From Nymphaea colorata (taxonomy: Eukaryota; Streptophyta; Magnoliopsida; Nymphaeales; Nymphaeaceae), in the NCBI RefSeq assembly GCF_008831285.2, contig NC_045150.1, forward strand, positions 4,042,001 through 4,106,000: DNA of 64,000 nt, given 5' to 3'. Both the position numbers and the translations under genes were made by a program. Positions 1 through 12,555 of the stretch are shown here, in pieces. Below the pieces are notes generated by a model. The model had not been told where the DNA came from, searched no databases, and worked only from the letters and a program-made list of their open reading frames with translations. Each line of letters opens with the position of its first letter. Within the stretch, counting starts at the first letter, position 1.

Positions 1-2205
1 AAACAAGCGAAGGGTTTTGGTATCCTAACACCGGCGTGACCCATCATGTGACTCTAGACCTAAAAAAATTATCTATGCACTCGGAATATCATGGGCAAGA
101 TCAGTTGAGAGTTGGAAATGGTGTTGGTCTTCAAATCAAGAATGTCAGTAATGTTTTTCTCTATAGCTGAGACTCAAAGTTTTTCATAAATAATGTGCTG
201 CACGTTCCTACTATTTGCAAGAATCTACTATTTATTCAAAAATTTGTCCATGATAATGATGTTGTCTATGAATTTGATAGAAATCATTGTTTTGTCAAGA
301 AACGAACAACAAGGAAGAAACTTTTGGAAGGAGCAAATAAAGGAGGTTTATATCAGCTAAAGTTACAATAGGTCAAGTAGTATGATGCAGCTTATCAGAA
401 AATGGCACTCATAGGAGAACAGGCCTCAGTTGTTGATTGGCTTAAGCGGATGGGGCATCTTGATTTTAGAACTATGATGCATGTTTTAAATAATTTTGAA
501 TAGTGATGCATGTCAAAAAAGGAAAAGTCATGCTCTTCCCATTGCACCAACACAACACAAGATTGATGCTCCACTTGATTTAATATTTACTGATGTTTGG
601 CAACTATCAACTACTTCATCTATGCATGGTTATAGTTACTATGTCAATTTTATGGATGCTTTCTCTCACTTTTCTTGGATATACATTATGAAAAATAGAT
701 AAGATGTGCTTTTAAAACTTTTCAAATCAGGATAGAGCGGTAGAAAAATAAAGGCCATTCAAAGTTATTAGGGAGGTGCATATAGAATTGTTTCCAACTA
801 TCTCAAACAAATTGGCATTGTCTATAGAGTTGCTTGTCCACATGCTCACCAACAAAATGGAAGTATAGAAAGCAAACATAGGCACATAGTTGAAACAGGG
901 TTGGCTCTCCTTGCATATGCTGGTTTGCCTTATAGATATTGGGATTTTGCTTTTAAAACTGTTGTGTTCTTGATTAATATAATACCAACTCGGGTTCTTA
1001 ATATGAAGTCACCATATCAAGTGCTGTTCAGAAAATCTTCAGATTATAAATTTCTAAATATCCTATCTCTGAAACACACCTCACTTATTTAAACCTTGAA
1101 ACTGAACCTACCAGTGTGACTTGAGCTTTAAAACACCTTCAGTGGGTAAATGCCATGAAAGCGGAACTTAGAGTTCTCACCAAAAATTAAACGTGGACCC
1201 TTATTCCTCCCCCGGCCTCTGCTAACATCATTGGTTCCAAATGGGTCTTTCGCATTAAGAGGAAAGCTGATGGCACACTTGAATGGTACAAAGCTCGCTT
1301 AGTCTCCAAAGGCTATACCCAAGAGCACGACATTGACTACTTCGAGACCTTCAGTCTCATAGTCAAACTCACATCAATAAGAGTCCTCACGATTGCTATC
1401 ACTTATGGGTAGACTATTTGTCAACTTGAAAAGTATATGTGGCACGGCCTCCTGGTTTCATTGATGACAAATTTCCCCAACACGTTTGTCAATTGCATAA
1501 GGCCATTTATGGATTAAAACAATCCCCTCGGGCCTGGTTCCACCGCCTCACCACTTTTTTGGTCTCTTTGGGTTTCATTGGGTCTAAGGTTGATCCTTCT
1601 CTATTTATGCAATTTCAGCAAGATTCTGTGCTATATATTTTGATTTATGTTGGCGACATCATTATTACGGGTAATCACACTACAATGGTTGAGTCTATCA
1701 TCAATACTCTCAATCAAGAATTCAGCATCAAAGATCTTGGAGTCTTCCACTACTTTTTGGGTATTAAGGCATCGTTCTCTTTCAAAGGTTTGTTTCTTTC
1801 TCAAGAAAAATACATGCTTGATCTCCTCGGGAAGGCTAACATGGTTGATGCAAAGCCATTCTCGATGCCTATGTCAACCTCATTCAAACTGTCCAAACAT
1901 GATGGGGAGTTCTTACTAGAACCAACTCGCTATGACAACTTGTTGGAGCACTTCAATATCTCACTCTTACACGGCCTGATCTCTTTTTTGTTGTTAACAA
2001 AGTTTGTCAATGCATGCAACATCCCACTACAGTCCACATGACTGCGGTCAAACGTATTGTGCGGTATGTCAAGGCAACGTTATCTTCTGATCTTCTCTTA
2101 AAACCAGCCACCAATTTCTAGATTGATGCTTACACTGATGCAGACTGGGCCGGAAGTGTTGATGATTGGAAGTCTACTAGAGGATTTGCTATTGTTTTCC
2201 TGGTT
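1..2205 (+). pseudogene. Decayed Ty1/copia gag-pol fragment (protease/integrase/RT/RNase H)
   Basis: Translation of the plus strand in several frames gives a degenerate copia polyprotein: a protease-proximal stretch at 1-370, GAG-pre-integrase and integrase core at about 400-1090 (with a HQQNGSIESKHRHIVE-like segment near 850-895), reverse transcriptase at about 1130-2040, and RNase H at about 2040-2200 (YTDADWAGSVDDWKSTRGF). The RT active-site motif reads YVGD rather than YVDD at about 1647-1658. Stop codons (for example near 168, 370 and 702) and frame changes break the reading frame, so it cannot make a working polyprotein. The 5' part and 5' LTR lie left of the window. The 3' end stops inside RNase H at about 2200, where satellite sequence begins, and no 3' LTR is seen. 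Family assignment rests on domain order and is firm; exact ends are not. Confidence 0.9.
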
Positions 2206-3002
2206 TTTTTCACAGAAGAAACCATTGGAGGAGGGGCATGGGAGGAAAAGGAAAATTTTAATCTCCCTGGATTACCAAGAACAACTTGTTATACAAAGGG
2301 AGGTGAGAATAAGAAGAAAAGAGAGAAACAAACCATAGACAGACTGCACCAAGAACGTCAAAATGCTAAACCAGAAAGAAAAATGCTTCATTTTTTTGTC
2401 TATTGTTCCTCTCTTCTCTCCTTTGTTTCTACAAAGGGAGGGAAAACACAATCACCAAAATGATAATGATCATCATGATCGTGAAGTTGGTGGTTGGGAC
2501 TAGGAGTTGACTGTCCAATGAAGTTGATAATTTAGCATTAGACTTTCAACTCTGAGACCCAACGACCATCATCACCATCATCATCATCATTATTATCTTG
2601 GTGATCATGTTTTTCTTATTTTTGTTTCCACCGAAGAAATCATTGGAGGGGGGGCAAGGGAGGAAAAGGAAAAAAAATTCATCTCCCTGATTTACCATTT
2701 GGTGTTCTTGGTGCCCTCTCTCTATAGTCTGGTCCTCTCTCTCCTTCTTGTATTGGGGTTTCCTCTTTTTTTCCAACATTTCATGTTTGAAGTGCTTTCC
2801 ACCTACAATTATAGATTTTCCTCTTTAAAGAGAGACTGGTTGTTGATAATTGATTCTTTGGAATTTATTTATTTCTTTTCTTATTGCTCACTTTTCTTAT
2901 AACATGTTCATAATTTTTCTTCTTAATTATTATGCTTCATTGGAGGAAAAAAATGAAGAAAAAAGAAAAAGTTGAGGGAAGCATGATCACCATATTGAGA
3001 AT
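2205..3002. repeat. Left part of the satellite array, before the solo LTR
   Basis: This block holds about one and a half monomers of the array that resumes at 7159. Shared landmarks are GAAGAAACCATTGGAGG (2216; variant at 2631), the CATCTCCCTGRTTTACCA word, and the TTGTTTCTACAAAGGGAGGG word near 2427. The first monomer has lost about 200 bp between its ATTACCA and AAGGGAGG words. The second contains an imperfect foldback: arms at about 2492-2520 and 2536-2567 around a 15-nt loop. The monomer is cut at 3002 by the inserted LTR and continues at 7159. Confidence 0.85.
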
Positions 3003-6000
3003 TGTTCGCACCCCACCCCTTTCTCAAAGGGGGTCGAAATGCGAATCGGAAAAATTCTTTTAAAATTGGGGTTTTGATGAAAATTTTTAAGAGAAAGGGG
3101 ATCCACCCGTTGGTACGAGGTCCAACCGTTCTTGTCTCCTTTAACAGAGGTAATTAGACCAAGGACTAAGGACCATTTGGATCATGTATGAATTATTGAT
3201 GCAAGTCCTATATACTTATGCATTGAGGTTTTGAATTCAAAAACCAAAGTGATTTGCAGGATTCAAAACCCAAAGTTTATAAGTGATTTTAACTTGTTTT
3301 GAAAATGGATTCCTTTGATTTGAAGATTGGAGGGTTTTTTAAGTTTATTTAAAAACCTTTGTTTTGGTGTCATTTGAAATCCACAATTCTTAGAAATTTT
3401 GAAATTGAGTTCCAAATTGTGAACTCAATTTGATTCATGAGTTGAAATGGTGATCATCTTGTTATCAAAATTGATTTTGAACTCTTCTTTTGCCAAATCA
3501 TGTGATTTGGTCTAAAATATTTAAGAACTTGTGTAGAGTTCATTCTTTTGATGGGACATAGGCCCAAATTGTTAGAAAACATATTGTTTTCTACACATAT
3601 TTTGATCAAAATTATGAATGCATTATGTTTTCTTTAGAAGTTAAGTGAAGTTTACAAATTCTTGTTGCAATATGACTTGGACACTTTTTGCAACTCAAAG
3701 TTGAATCACTTAACTTCTTGAGAATGTGCACGCAGTGCTATTGATTTTAAGTGAAAGTGAATGCATCAAATGAGAAGAGAAACTATATGAAACTTTCGTT
3801 CTTCTCTCTCTCATAATCTCTCAAGATTCATTCATTGCAATCACACGTCATACAATCTATGCGTGAAGATTAATTTTTCTTAAAATATAAAACTTTCTCT
3901 AAATGTGCTTATTATATTGTTAAGTACATGAATTAGAGATATAGTCCATAATCTTGAGTCATGGATGAAAAATTCAAAACAATTAAGAATTAGGCAAATG
4001 AGGATGAAATCAAACTTTAAAATATAGAAGAAATGTGGATATTATCTTTTTTCCTCAAAATTGTCATAAAAATCAAATTTTATTCTGATTTAAATGTATT
4101 AAAATTAAAATATTGATTCTAAGAGTGTTTGACTCTTGGAAAATGATGAAATTCAGTTTTACTCTATACAAACTAAGCATCAAGTTGGCAAAAATCATGT
4201 GCCACATGTTCTCGTTCATGTCATGGAGTTCTAAGAACCCTTCTTTCTTTCCAAAATCAGACAAAATTTTATATTATTGTCCTACAAGATCCATTCATTT
4301 CTTGGATTATTAAAACACTTTTGATCATGTTCTTTAAGGGATACAAATATTAGAATTTTTGAAGCGTTCTTGAGACTCAATTAATCAAATCTAAGTCTGA
4401 AAATTGGATTAGAAATTTCTAAAAGGCTTTTAGAGAGCCGATTAGGTAGGGGTAGAACCTTTTTATTGTTCTTCAAAATATAGTCATTTTGTGGTTGAAA
4501 ATTGGCATCTCAAATATATAAAATTTGACATTCTTAAGCTAATTTCCATAAAGCATAGTCTAATTTCAACAACTTGCATACATTTTACGTATGGATTGCT
4601 GAAATTAAGTAAAAATGAAATGAAATCATAGCCTTGCACCATGAAAATCAACAAAATGATCACCCTTCTTAAAAACCAGTTTGGAAATGTATTCCAACCT
4701 GATTTTAAAAGAGGAAAATGGTTTTTAACAAGATATTGCACTAGTATATATGTAACAATATATATACATATGTACCTTACTCTTCAAAATGAAATTTAAT
4801 CAAGGGATCACATAACTCATGAATCATGGCGATTCATGGCTGGGTTTTTTTACGTAGAAAGATTGAAAACTTGTTTCTAATCTCCTCTACCACCCTTGAT
4901 CAATTAAATTGAAAGACATAAATCCAAATGACTTCAAATGAGAAGGAAAACAAAACAATGATCAAGCTGATTCATCCATAATTTTGCTATGGAAGGGTGG
5001 ATTACATTCATAAGAATTCTTATGTATCTATTCCTAATAGGCATTTTCATCACATATGTTGTAGCAAAATCACTCTCTCACCGTAGGATTCTCTCATGAT
5101 GAGGAGTTCAAAATGGTTTTAAGCTTATTGTTTTGAAAGGGACGTGGCCTTGGGGCCCTTTTCAAAACTTGATATATGGGTTAGTCTTTCTATGATAGCC
5201 AACTCATGCATGCGTTATGCATTAACATATACATTTAATCATAGGTTTTTTCAAGCTGGACATCATTCTCAATTATAAAATAAATGAAAATAAACCCCTC
5301 CCAGGAATTTTTGAAATTAAAATGAACCAACAAGAAACTAAAGTATAGGAGAAATGACTTAAAATCACCTACCTTGCGGTCGGTCTTAATGCTTGTTCTT
5401 TTTCTTCACTTGTTTTCTAAATTGAGCAATCCTAAGCAAGAATCCAACCTTGGATTCGAGCTTAGCAAAGCTAGAATAACAATAGCTTGCTTGCTGAAAT
5501 TTGTAGTGGAAAAGAGAGCTTCTCACCACGAAAATCCTATGGGTTCACTTAAGCACCCTAATTTAGCAAAATCAATAAAGAGAATAGAAGAAAATGAAGA
5601 AGAAAATGGGAGAAAGGGAAAAGGAAGCTTGGACGAATTGTTCTTCTCCTCCTTGGCTTCTCCTTCTTGGCTCTTTAGCTGCAGCAACTTGACACCACTT
5701 CAAAATTTTTGTCCTCCTCCTTGGTGGCCAAGGGGAGGTATATATGGAAGAGGAGGTGATTCAACCAACTTCTTAACTCACCTTGGGAACTTGCTTCAGA
5801 CCTTGGGAACTTGTAAAATGGGTTAAATAGGGTTTAACGGCTCGAATTGGCCATTCCTAGCCCATTTACACGAGCTAGGTGGGCTGGGCTAGGTTTGGTC
5901 AACATTGGTTTAGACCTAGCTGACCAACTTTGACCAAAATTTCGGATAAAAATGCCTTTGCACAGGGTTTTTTCTTATTTTGTGCTATTTATTTTTTTCC

Positions 6001-7158
6001 TTATTTAAAATCCAGCTCGTTAGGTTAAAACCTAGTTACTAAGCCCCAAATGTCATTGAACTATAATAATTCAAATTAAATTTGAATAAAATTTAAAAAT
6101 TCTATCAAATTTAGTTCAAAAAGGGTATTTTTGTCCATAACTTGATTAAAGATGGATTTCAACTGAATCAAACTTTGGTTTGAAATATTGAATTTTAATT
6201 TGGTATTTAATTTATATGTTTGACAAATTCAAATGTATATGTGTCTTTCATAAACCAATTTAGGCTCTGTAATCTCAATTTGATCATAAAAAGGCAAAAT
6301 TGTCCACATTGGTCAATTTCGACCAATTGACTAAAGTCAAAGCTCATTTGCGAGTAGTTTGACTTTGTTTGAGGTAATTTGATAAATTTGAGCTAAGAAA
6401 GCTCTTAATTGAGCTGAATTATACTTCGACAGAGTCTAGTCAAAGTAGGTTCGATTCGATCAAAGTCTATTTTTGTCCACTGATTTGGTCGCGGGATAGA
6501 CCTACCCTTTTGACTGTCTTGAGCCCAAGTTGACCGAACCTAGCTGAGATTTGGGTGCACCTGGGTCAAACCTACTTGGATTAAGTAGGTTAGGTGAGTT
6601 TGACCAGCCTAGTTATTGCTTTTTGAAAATTGACTCCTCTTTAAAGAGGACCTGGTTAGAGAAGAGAGAAATATATAAATGTCTCTCTTTTCCTAGGTTT
6701 CTCATTCATTTCTCCTTGAAAATGACTTTTTTTCATTTAATTGAGAGAAAATATATTATTTTTTTTAAATGGGGGGGTATGACCCCTGGGGGGCTCTTGA
6801 CCACAGAGGCTAGGTAGGGCCCCCACGTGGGTCCCACATAGCATTCTAGACTGAATTAGATCTAGTTCTTGGATTTATGTCAAAATTTGAATTTTGCAAT
6901 TGGATTTGTATTTCAAATGACATTTTCAATTGGATTTGGATTTCAAATGACATTTGCAATTAGATTTGGATTTCAAATGACATTTGCACATAATTTGGAC
7001 TCGTAATCCTCCATTGGGATTTGTCTCACGGTTTAAATTGAATCTAAATTGTTCTTTAGATTCAAAATTAGCTTTGAAATTGCAATTTTTCACAATTCTT
7101 TTGTAAAATTTTCACATTGCTTCAATTTTGATGTGAAAAAAAATTTGGGGTGTTAACA
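3003..7158 (-). mobile_element. Solo LTR of a large gypsy-type retrotransposon, 5-bp TSD AGAAT
   Basis: The element begins TGTTCGCACCCC and ends GGGGTGTTAACA, so it has the TG...CA ends of an LTR. It is flanked by the direct repeat AGAAT (2998-3002 and 7159-7163), and it interrupts one satellite monomer that reads on across the gap. There is no gag, pol or second LTR inside; I see no long internal coding sequence. A TATA-like run (TATATA, about 5739-5746), followed on the minus strand by a leader-like purine/pyrimidine-rich stretch, suggests the LTR lies on the minus strand and starts TGTTAACACCCC. Long LTRs of this size are known for Ty3/gypsy groups such as Tekay/Del. The group is inference; the solo-LTR structure is read directly. 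Confidence 0.8.
6888..6990. repeat. Three tandem copies of a ~31-bp unit inside the solo LTR
   Basis: The unit carries ATTTGGATTTCAAATGACAT and repeats three times with few changes. It is a local tandem expansion within the LTR, with no sign of coding function. Confidence 0.8.
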
Positions 7159-8590
7159 AGAATGTTCATCATGACGGTGAAGTTGGTGGTTGGAACTTGG
7201 AGTTGACTGTCCAATGAAGTTGATAGTTTAGCATTAGACTGTCAACTCTGAGACGCAACGGCCATCATCATCATCATTATTGTCTTGGTGATCATCCTTT
7301 TCTTCCTTTCATTTCCACAAAAGAAATAATTGGAGGAAGGGCAAGGGAGGAAAAGGAAAAAAATTTCATCTCCCTGGTTTACCATTTGGCGTTCTTGGTG
7401 CTCTCTCTCTATAGTCTAGTTCTCTCTTTCTTTCTTGTATTGGGGTTTCCTCTTTTTTTTTTCTTACATTTCATGTTTGGAATGCTTTTCACATACAATT
7501 ATGGTTGTTTCTCTCTAATGAAAGATTTTTTGTTGAAATTTGATTCTTTGGTGTTTATTTATTTCCTTTCTTATTTCTCACTTTTCTTATAAAATATTTG
7601 TAATTTCTCTTCTTAATGTATTCTGCTTCAGTGAAGGCGAGAACAAGAAACAAAGAGAGAGCCAAACCATGGAGAAATTGCACCAAGGAAGCCAAATGCT
7701 AAACCAAAAAGAAAAATGCATCTTTTTTTTTCCTTTTGTTCCTCCTCTTCTCTCATTTGTTTTTACAAAAGGAGCGAAAGTACAATCACCATAATGATAA
7801 TGATCATCATTATGGTGATATTGGTGGTTGGGACTTGGAGTTGATGGTTTAACATTAGACAGTCAACTTTGAGATCCAACGACCATCATCATCATCATTA
7901 TTATCTTTGCGATCATGTTTTTCTTCCTTTTGTTTCCACAAAAGACACAATTGGAGGGGGGCAAGGAAGGAAAATGAAAAAAAAAAAAATCATCTCACTA
8001 GTTTACCATTTGGCATTCTTGGTGCCCTCTTTCTATAGTCTTGTTCTTTCTCTCATTCTCGTATCGAGGTTTCCTCTTTTTTTTCCGCCATTTCATGTTT
8101 GAAATGATTTTCACCGACAATTCTGGTTTTTTCTGTTTGAAGAGAGACTTATTGTAGATATTTTCTTCTTTGGTGTTTATTTATTTCCTTTCCTATTGCT
8201 CACTATTCTTTTAACATGTGGTATGTAATTTCTCTTCTTAATTTATTCTGCATCATTGGAGGTGAGAACATGAAAAAACGAGAGAAACAAATAATGGAGA
8301 GAATGCACCAAGTACACCAAATGCTAAACCAGAAAGAAAATGCTTCATTTTTTGTTTTGCCGATTGTTCCTCCTCTTCTCTCCTTTGTTTCTACAAAGGG
8401 AGAAAAAACACAATCACCATAATGATAATGATCACATGACAATGAAGTTTATAGTTGGGACTTGAAGTTGACTGTCCAATGGAGTTAATAGTTTAGCATT
8501 AGACTGTTAATTATGAGACCCAACGACCATCATCACTGTCATTACCATCATTATTATTATGGTGATCATGTTTTTCCTCCTTTTCTTTCC
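7159..8590. repeat. Satellite array, older full-length monomers
   Basis: Monomers are marked by AATTGGAGG words at about 7328, 7948 and 8599 (spacing about 620-650 bp). Each keeps the complete foldback region, in which TTGGGACTTGGAGTTGAC is followed about 30-60 bp later by its near reverse complement GTCAACTCTGAGACCCAA. ORFs here contain runs of His, Asp or Met from CATCATCAT-type simple sequence and look incidental. Confidence 0.85.
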
Positions 8591-11500
8591 ATGGAAGAAA
8601 CCATTGGAGGTGCAAGAGAGGAAAAGGAAAAAAATTTCATCTCCCTGGTTTAACATTAGGCATTCTTGGTGTTCTCTCTCTCTATAGTATGGTACACTCT
8701 CTCCTTCTGGTATTGGGGTTTCTACTTTGTTTTTTCTATGTTTCATGTTCAAAATGTTTTTCACCTATAATTATGGTTTTTGCACTTTGAAGAGAGACTT
8801 ATTGTTGGTATTTGATTCTTTGGTGTTTATTTATTTCCTTTGGTATTACTCATTTTTCTTATAACATATTGTTGGTAATTTCTCTTCTTAATTTATTCTG
8901 CTTCATTTGAGTCGAAAACAATAAGTAAAGAGAGAAACAAACCATAGAAAGGTTACACCAATAACGCCAAATGCAAAACCAAAAAGAAAAATGTTACATT
9001 TTTTTTCCTATTGTTTCTCCTCTTCTCTCCTTTGTTTCTAAAAAAGGTGGGAAAACATGATCATCATAATGATAATGATCATCATGATGGTGAAGTCATT
9101 ACCATCATTATTATTATGGTGATCATGTCTTTCTTCCTTTTCTTTCCATGGAAGAAACCATTGGAGGTGCAAGGGAGGAAAAGGAAAAATTTTTTATCTC
9201 CCTGGTTTAACATTAGGCATTCTTGGTGTTCTCTCTCTTTATAGTATGGTACACTCTCTCCTTGTTTTTTCCATGTTTCATGTTCAAAATTTTTTTCACC
9301 TATAGTTATGGTTTTTGCACTTTGAAGAGAGACTTATTGTTGGTATTTGACTCTTTGGTGTTTTTCACCTATAGTTATGGTTTCTGCTTTGGTATTACTC
9401 ACTTTTCTTACAACATATTGTTGGTAATTTCTCTTCTTAATTTATTCTGCTTCATTTGAGTCGAGAATAATAAGTAAAGAGAGAAACAAACCGTAGAGAG
9501 ATTACACCAATAACGCCAAATGCAAAACCAAAAAGAAAATGTTATATTTTTTTTCCTATTGTTTCTCCTCTTCTCTCCCTTGTTTCTATAAAAGGAGGGA
9601 AAACACGATCATCATAATGATAATGATCATCATGATGGTGAAGTCATTACCATCATGATTATTATAGTGATCATGTTTTTTTTCCTTTTCTTTCCACCGA
9701 AGAAACCATTGGAGGTGCAAGGGTGGAAAAGGAAAAAATTTTCATCTCCCTGGTTTAACATTAGGCATTCTTGGTGTTCGCTCTCTCTATAGTATGGTAC
9801 ACTCTCTCCTTCTGGTATTGGGGTTTCTACTTTGTTTTTTCTATGTTTCATGTTGAAATTGCTTTTCCCCTATAATTATGGTTTTTGCACTTTGAAGAGA
9901 GACTTATTGTTGGTATTTTATTCTTTGGTGTTTATTTATTTCCTTTGGAATTACTCACTATTCTTATAACATATTGTTGGTAATCTCTCTTCTTAATTTA
10001 TTATGCTTCATTTGAGTCGAGAACAATAAGTAAAGAAGAAACAAACCATAGAGATATTACACCAATAACGCCAAATGCAAAACCAAAAAGAAAAATGTTA
10101 CATTTTTTTTCCTATTGTTTCTTCTTTTCTCTCCTTTGTTTCTACAAATGGAGGGAAAACACGATCATCATAATGATAATGATCATCATGATGGTGAAGT
10201 CATTACCATCATTATTATTATGGTGAACATGTTTTTCTTCCTTTGCTTTCCATGGAAGAAACCATTGGAGCTGCAAGGGAGGAAAAGGAAAAAATTTTCA
10301 TCTCCTTGGTTTAACATTAGGCATTCTTGATGTTCTCTCTCTTTATAGTATGGTACACTCTCTCCTTCTGGTATTGGGGTTTCTACTTTGTTTTTTCTAT
10401 GCTTCATGTTCAAAATTCTTTTCACCTATAGTTACGGTTTTTGCGCTTTGAAGAGAGACTTATTGTTGGTATTTGATTCTTTGGTGTTTTTCACCTATAG
10501 TTATGGTTTCTGCTTTGGTATTACTCACTTTTCTTACAACATATTGTTGGTAATTTCTCTTCTTAATTTATTCTGCTTCATTTGAGTCGAGAACAATAAG
10601 TAAAGAGAGAAAGAAACCGTAGAGAGATTACACCAATAACGCCAAATGCAAAACCAAAAAGAAAATGTTATATTTTTTTTCCTATTGTTTCTCCTCTTCT
10701 GTCCTTTGTTTCTACAAAAGGAGGGAAAACATGATCATCATAATGATAATGATCATCATGATGGTGAAGTGATTACCATCATGATTATTATAGTGATCAT
10801 GTTTTTCTTCCTTTTCTTTCCATGGAAGAAACCATTGGAGGTGCATGGGCGGAAAAGGAAAAATTTTTCATCTCCCTGGTTTAACATTAGGCATTCTTGG
10901 TGTTCGCTCTCTCTATAGTATGGTACACTCTCTCCTTCTGGTATTGGGGTTTCTACTTTGTTTTTTCTATGTTTCATGTTCAAAATGTTTTTCCCCTATA
11001 ATTATGGTTTTTGCACTTTGAAGAGAGACTTATTGTTGGTATTTTATTCTTTGGTGTTTATTTATTTTCTTTGGTATTACTCACTTTTCTTATAAGATAT
11101 TGTTGGTAATTTCTCTTCTTAATTTATTATGCTTCATTTGAGTCGAGAACAATAAGTAAAGAGAGAAACAAACCATAGAGATATTACACCAATAACGCCA
11201 AATGCAAAACCAAAAAGAAAAATGTAACATTTTTTTTCCTATTGTTTCTCCTTTTCTCTCCTTTGTTTCTACAAAAGGAGGGAAAACACGATCATCATAA
11301 TGATAATGATCATCATGATGGTGAAGTTATTACCATCATTATTATTATGGTGAGCATGTTTTTCTTCCTTTTCTTTCCATGGAAGAAACCATTGGAGGTG
11401 CAAGGGAGGAAAAGGAAAAATTTTTCATCTCCCTGGTTTAACATTAGGCATTCTTGGTGTTCTCTCTCTTTATAGTATAGTACACTCTCTCCTTCTGATA

Positions 11501-12555
11501 TTGGGGTTTCCACTTTGTTTTTTCTATGTTTCATGTTCAAAATTTTTTTCACCTATAGTTATGGTTTTTGCGCTTTGAAGAGAGACTTATTGTTGGTATT
11601 TGATTCTTTGGTGTTTTCCAACTATAGTTATGGTTTCTGCTTTGGTATTACTCACTCTTCTTACAACATATTGTTGGTAATTTCTCTTCTTAATTTATTC
11701 TGCTTCATTTGAGTCGAGAACAATAAGTAAAGAGAGAAACTACACCAATAACGCCAAATGCAAAACCAAAAAGAAAATTTTATATTTTTTTTCCTATTGT
11801 TTCTCCTCTTCTCTCCTTTGTTTCTACAAAAGGAGGGAAAATACGATCATCATGATGGTGAAGTCATTATCATCATTATTATTATGGTGATCATGCTTTT
11901 CTTCCTTTTCTTTCCATGGAAGAAACCATTGGAGGTGCAAGGGAGGAAAAGGTAAAAATTTTCATCTCCCTGGTTTAACATTAGGCATTCTTGGTGTTGG
12001 CTCTCTCTATAATGTGGTACACTCTCTCCTTCTGGTATTGGGGTTTCTACTTTATTTTTTCTATGTTTCATGTTCAAAATGTTTTTCCCCTATAATTATG
12101 GTTTTCGCACTTTGAAGAGAGACTTATTGTTGGTATTTGATTCTTTGGTGTTTATTTATTTCCTTTGGTATTACTCACTTTTCTTATAACGTATTGTTGG
12201 TAATTTCTCTTCTTAATTTATTTTGCTTCATTTGAGTCGAGAACAATAAGTAAAGAGAGAAACAAACCATAGAGAGGTTACACCAATAACGCCAAATGCA
12301 AAACCAAAAAGAAAAATGTTACATTTTTTTTCCTATTGTTTCTCTTCTTCTCTCCTTTGTTTCTACAAAAGGAGGGAAAACATGATCATCTTAATGATAA
12401 TGATCATCATGATGTTGAAATTGGTGGTTGGGACTTGGAGTTGACTGTCCAATGGAGTTTATACTTTAGCATTAGACTGCCAAGTCTGAGACCCAACCAC
12501 TATCATCATTATTGTCTTTGTAATTATGGTTTTTCTTCCTTTTATTTCCACAAAA
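8590..12555. repeat. Recently amplified satellite core with dimeric higher-order repeat
   Basis: Monomers start near 8590, 9150, 9700, 10255, 10826, 11382 and 11925. Two types alternate. Type A (9150, 10255, 11382) has an extra copy of TTTTTCACCTATAGTTATGG replacing TTTATTTATTTCC after TTTGGTG. Type B (8590, 9700, 10826, 11925) keeps the TTTATTTATTT form. The A-to-A spacing is about 1.13 kb. The monomers are clearly more alike here than in the flanking array. Six consecutive monomers share one deletion of about 91 bp at the foldback, leaving the junction GAAGTCATTACC and close variants at 9094-11872. Both strands show repeated 65-90 codon ORFs that are by-products of the repeat. Confidence 0.9.

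Noticed and set aside
5374-5826. 150-codon ORF inside the solo LTR
   Set aside because: No recognisable domain. On the opposite strand the region looks like the transcribed leader of an LTR, so coding is unlikely.
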